Shown: positions 34,060 to 36,727 of the stretch, piece after piece
Position numbering within the stretch: position 1 is the stretch's first letter
Layout: every line of letters starts with the position of its first letter
DNA from: an uncultured Caulobacterales bacterium
Lineage (GTDB): Bacteria; Pseudomonadota; Alphaproteobacteria; Caulobacterales; Maricaulaceae
Length of the DNA: 36,727 nt
NCBI GenBank assembly: GCA_937923115.1
Contig: CAKZTE010000057.1
Location: forward strand, 1-36,727
Direction of reading: 5' to 3'
Position numbers and translations under genes: made by a program
The notes under the pieces: generated by a model
What the model saw: only the letters and a program-made list of their open reading frames with translations
The model's database searches: none
What the model was told of the DNA's origin: nothing

Positions 34060-34388
34060 TTTAAGCTCCTTATGTTTAGTGATGGACCAAGCATAAGGGC
34101 GAATTTGAAAGCGGGGATTTATCTCCTTTAGAAGCCGTGAAAACCTAGCCTTTGCGAGATCTTAGCCTCCCTTGAATCTGGCAGTTTTCAAGCGCTTCAG
34201 CAGCTCACCTTGCCCGCTGATAGCGCATGTTTGGGTGTTGTGCGGCGCGCTTGCTACAGAAGTCTGGAGATCAGCCAGCATACAACAGGCCGTAGAATAT
34301 TAGAGGATGTTGGCGAAGTATTGCATTCCTGTCAGCCGCGAGGGCCAAGACTCATTTGGTAATATGCGGTTTAGAACGCTGAGATAGC
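34060..34388. other. Intergenic region with no recognised feature
   Basis: About 330 bp between two small minus-strand genes. No gene, repeat or RNA fold stood out on either strand. Confidence 0.4.
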
Positions 34389-34514
34389 TTAGTCGACGTT
34401 TTCAAAATGTTTCTGGCGCCTGTAATCCCAATACATACCCACATGAAGCAAAATGAAGAAGGTGATTAATAACGAATAGATTAATGTAGCAGGATCTAAG
34501 AGTATCTCTTTCAT
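34389..34514 (-). CDS. 41-residue single-TM membrane peptide
   Basis: ATG at 34514 preceded by GAGGAGCAAAAC gives 41 residues with one membrane helix (about 12-29) and a basic C-terminal tail RRQKHFENVD. A longer in-frame start at 34589 exists, but the short form has the good ribosome site and matches the length of its paralogue at 23669-23794. The shared tail and 24 identical bases at the 3' end indicate recent common origin. Small single-TM peptides often modulate a larger membrane complex; the partner here is unknown. Confidence 0.65.
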   Translation of the reverse strand: MKEILLDPATLIYSLLITFFILLHVGMYWDYRRQKHFENVD

Positions 34515-34705
34515 GTTTTGCTCCTCATCAATTAAATATGGATAACACAAGCAGTAGTAAATGCCAATTGTCCAGTGTGATAAGGTCATCGAAATAGTCG
34601 TGATTTGTAAATGTTTGTGCTTACCCTGTTCATGCGAGGACTGACCCTTGGCAGCGTGACTTGCTGTCTAGACGCTCTCTCCTAAATGGGGCTCAAATGG
34701 AAGCA

Positions 34706-34738
34706 GTCTGGCTAGGCATAGTTACTGCCCAGCCAGAC
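34706..34738 (+). promoter_or_regulatory. Leader hairpin upstream of a short ORF
   Basis: GTCTGGCT-A-GGCA and TGCC-C-AGCCAGAC pair around TAGTTAC, a 12-bp stem with one internal mismatch. It lies about 20 bp ahead of a strong ribosome site (AAGGAGAT) and ATG at 34768. No T-run follows, so it is more like an mRNA leader structure or protein site than a terminator. Confidence 0.5.
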
Positions 34739-34767
34739 CTTACCATGAACATTATAAGGAGATAATC

Positions 34768-34818
34768 ATGGCATCTTTACCATCAAACTTGGAAACTGAA
34801 GCTCATCTGTATGAGTGA
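34768..34818 (+). CDS. 16-residue ORF with strong ribosome site, leader peptide or truncated gene start
   Basis: AAGGAGATAATC precedes an ATG for the frame MASLPSNLETEAHLYE and a TGA. The IS left end lies 26 bp downstream. The excellent ribosome site suggests a genuine translation start: a leader or export-type precursor fragment, or the 5' end of a gene lost when the IS region formed. No double-glycine leader is present. Confidence 0.35.
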   Translation: MASLPSNLETEAHLYE

Positions 34819-34844
34819 TGTGCCCCTAGCTTTGTAGATATCTT

Positions 34845-35616
34845 GGCTTTGTCACGTTAACTGCACTGGCTGTTTTTTTCTTCTAAAGGTCCAATTAGGC
34901 GTAAAATGGAGCCGTCACGAAATCCCATTCTGCATTAGCTGAGATCTAAACTTTCGAAGGGTGTTTCTGGAGATGAGGTGGCGTCGGTGATTGAAGAGAT
35001 TGTAGATTTGGCCATAAGCTGAAAGCAGTTCCTGCGCGTTTTTCACCGACATAAACTTTTGTGATTTTCGTTCTCTGCGCCGAGTTGGAACGTGTGAACA
35101 TTCGGCTCTGTTGTTTTTCCCTCCTCCAACATCATGAAGTCCTTTAATGCCGAGACTTCGCAGGGCTGCGCCATATGATGGGAGTCGATCTGTGACGATA
35201 AGTCTAGGCTTGACGCCTTGATTACGTAGGAGTTTCCGCAATAATCGCACTGCTGCTTTCGTATTTCTCCGTCTTTGAACAAGAACGTCGAGCACAGTTC
35301 CTTCGTCATCGACGGCTCGCCAAAGATAAACCATCTTCCCATTTATCTTGGTATAGACTTCATCCAAATGCCAAACAGGTGAGTGGCTTTCGGATTGACG
35401 TTTAACCCGTTTTGCAAAAGTTGACCCAAACTTATTCACCCACCTTCGGACTGTTTCATAAGACACATCAACGCCGCGCTCAATCAGGAGCTCCTCGACA
35501 ACCCGGAAGCTTAAATTGAACCTAAAGTACATCTATACTATGACGAGAGTATATTGAGGTTTTCGTCACTGCGTCTTAGCGGATTGTCTGAAAACTGGAA
35601 TTCACGTGACAAAGCC
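34845..35616 (-). mobile_element. IS6-family insertion sequence, probably inactive
   Basis: Terminal inverted repeats GGCTTTGTCACGT at 34845-34857 and its complement at 35604-35616 are perfect over 13 bp and flank a 772-bp element with one minus-strand transposase gene. IS6 elements are about 800 bp. The flanking octamers (GATATCTT and GTCATAAA) do not match, so no target duplication remains, which suggests recombination or a cointegrate-type rearrangement after insertion. Confidence 0.8.
34915..35532 (-). pseudogene. IS6-family DDE transposase, N-terminally disrupted
   Basis: The 205-residue frame begins at YFRFNLSFRVVEELL, while full transposases (about 235 residues) start some 25-30 residues earlier. 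The DDE residues are visible in WHLDEVY, IVTDRLPSY and NNRAECSHVPTRRRER (Glu in AEC). Upstream, another frame from GTG 35569 encodes TKTSIYSRHSID, a shortened form of the usual N-terminus, joined by a frameshift at about 35532. The N-terminal DNA-binding part is therefore disrupted and the copy is probably inactive. Confidence 0.75.
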
Positions 35617-35797
35617 GTCATAAAGGCTAGCGTGCAAAATATCTAGGTCATTGATAATCGATAAAGACCTGCTTTCTCTTGCCAGAAATCTATCGATTGT
35701 GATATTGCGTCACCACCACCGTAGAGTTAAATCAGTGGGTGCCTCCCGTGATTAGTGTGTTATATGGTGTTAGAAAAATTTATTTTAGTGTGCTAAA

Positions 35798-36727
35798 ATG
35801 TTAAGCTTAAAGAAAAATCGAAAAGTTCCGACCGTAATTCAAGGAGAGAGCTCTGAATGTGGCTTGGCATGTATCGCAATGCTGCTTTGCTATTATGGTC
35901 AAGAGGTAGAACTTAAGGATTTAAGGAAACTTCATCAAGTTTCGTCTAGAGGTCTTGATCTATCAACACTTATCAAAATTGCGGATCAGCATGATCTGGA
36001 TACGCGAGCAATTAGATGTAGTTTGGACAATGTACGGAAGCTCCGAGCACCCGCTATTTTGCACTGGAACCATGACCACTACGTAGTGCTGGTCAAAGCC
36101 AACAAAAACAAATGGTTAATTATTGACCCTGTAGTGGGGAAGCGGACGATCGACATTAAGGAAGCATCTTCGAGCTTTACTGGAGTAGCTCTCGAAACAT
36201 CACCGCGATTGGATTTTAAAATATCAAAATCTACTAATAAATTCCGTATTGTTGACCTCATGTGGGATCTACACAAATCCTGGCGCTATTTGCTACAAAT
36301 CGCAGTTCTGACTATCTTAGTTCAAATTTTTTTAATCGTTGCCCCCATCATCAATCAGATTATTATTGATGATGCTATAGCGAAGTCCGATATCGGACTA
36401 CTTTATGTTGTAATCGTAGCGTTTGGCGCTTTGAAACTGACACAGGTGCTTATCGAAGCACTTCGCTCTTGGGTAGAGATGTATTTCGGAGCTCTGTTCA
36501 GTGAACGAATTACGACGTCCCTGATAGGACGACTGCTTTCGATTAAGCCGGATTTCTTTGAAAAACGAGATATTGGCGATATAATGAGTCGGATATCGTC
36601 TTTGCGACCTATTCAAGAGCTTGTTACTAAATCGTTTGTAGCAGTTTTACTTGATGGGTTGATGGTGGTTATTACGCTCTTTATCATGATTATATACAGT
36701 AGTTATTTAACAGCGATTGTGGTTGCT
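35798..36727 (+). CDS. Peptidase C39 ABC exporter, partial (runs off the window)
   Basis: The visible 310 residues begin with a C39 peptidase domain: GESSECGLACIAML (Cys21 nucleophile), HWNHDHYVVL (His94) and IIDPVVG (Asp110) complete the catalytic triad. From about residue 155 membrane helices of the ABC exporter domain start (LLQIAVLTILVQIFLIVAPI). The ATPase domain lies beyond the window end. C39 exporters cleave double-glycine leaders and export bacteriocins or other small peptides; the catalytic residues are intact, unlike the C39-like domain of RTX exporters. No substrate gene is identified in the window. Confidence 0.85.
   Translation, partial: MLSLKKNRKVPTVIQGESSECGLACIAMLLCYYGQEVELKDLRKLHQVSSRGLDLSTLIKIADQHDLDTRAIRCSLDNVRKLRAPAILHWNHDHYVVLVKANKNKWLIIDPVVGKRTIDIKEASSSFTGVALETSPRLDFKISKSTNKFRIVDLMWDLHKSWRYLLQIAVLTILVQIFLIVAPIINQIIIDDAIAKSDIGLLYVVIVAFGALKLTQVLIEALRSWVEMYFGALFSERITTSLIGRLLSIKPDFFEKRDIGDIMSRISSLRPIQELVTKSFVAVLLDGLMVVITLFIMIIYSSYLTAIVVA

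Overview
The window reads as alphaproteobacterial DNA of moderate GC. The clues are a bacterial alpha-2-macroglobulin/PBP1C pair, an RTX protein with a type I secretion C-terminus, an IS6-family element and a ParA-based plasmid backbone. A marine Hyphomonadaceae/Maricaulales-like host is a guess from general sequence feel. No rRNA, tRNA or CRISPR array was seen. The central part (about 14.4-23.5 kb) looks like a plasmid backbone, so the window is either a plasmid/chromid or a chromosome carrying an integrated plasmid; the sequence alone does not decide.

Layout. (1) 0.36-4.7 kb: a lipoprotein gene followed by a large RTX protein with an N-terminal HExxH motif, then the remnant of a second RTX C-terminus. 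(2) 4.85-8.1 kb, minus strand: a tightly coupled four-gene operon encoding a HARE-HTH/Nudix fusion, a three-TM protein with a phospholipase-D-like soluble domain, a SelD/PurM-like ATPase and a HIGH-motif nucleotidyltransferase. I know of no characterised system with this composition, and it is the best candidate for something new. (3) 8.3-11.2 kb, minus strand: a DUF2235 hydrolase with LysM, and a protein whose C-terminal TIR domain is cut off after its first strand and helix. (4) 11.3-13.2 kb: a CBASS-like pair, a CD-NTase with AGS-C sensor and a SLATT two-TM effector, converging on a TIGR02391 (Ymh-like) gene. (5) 14.4-23.5 kb: plasmid-like functions, namely a RepA-like HTH protein behind iteron-like repeats, an Abi_2/HEPN protein, small unknown genes (two with apparent disruptions near the 5' end), an RHH regulator with a palindromic operator, a second Rep-like HTH protein, ParA and its partner, a divergent pair of related unknown genes, and another RHH protein. 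(6) 23.7-34.5 kb: PBP1C and a thioester-less alpha-2-macroglobulin (minus), a PIF1-like helicase (plus), and two copies of a 41-codon membrane peptide gene flanking this block, one with ATA where the other has ATG. (7) 34.7-36.7 kb: a structured leader with a 16-codon ORF, a degenerate IS6-family copy, and the start of a peptidase-C39 ABC exporter that runs off the window.

Regions 2-4 plus the Abi_2 gene form a dense defence island beside plasmid replication genes. The inferred themes are nucleotide signalling (CD-NTase to SLATT), NAD or nucleotide chemistry (TIR, Nudix, NMNAT-like) and RNA-targeting HEPN-type abortive infection. Functions are family-level readings of visible motifs; no database search was run.
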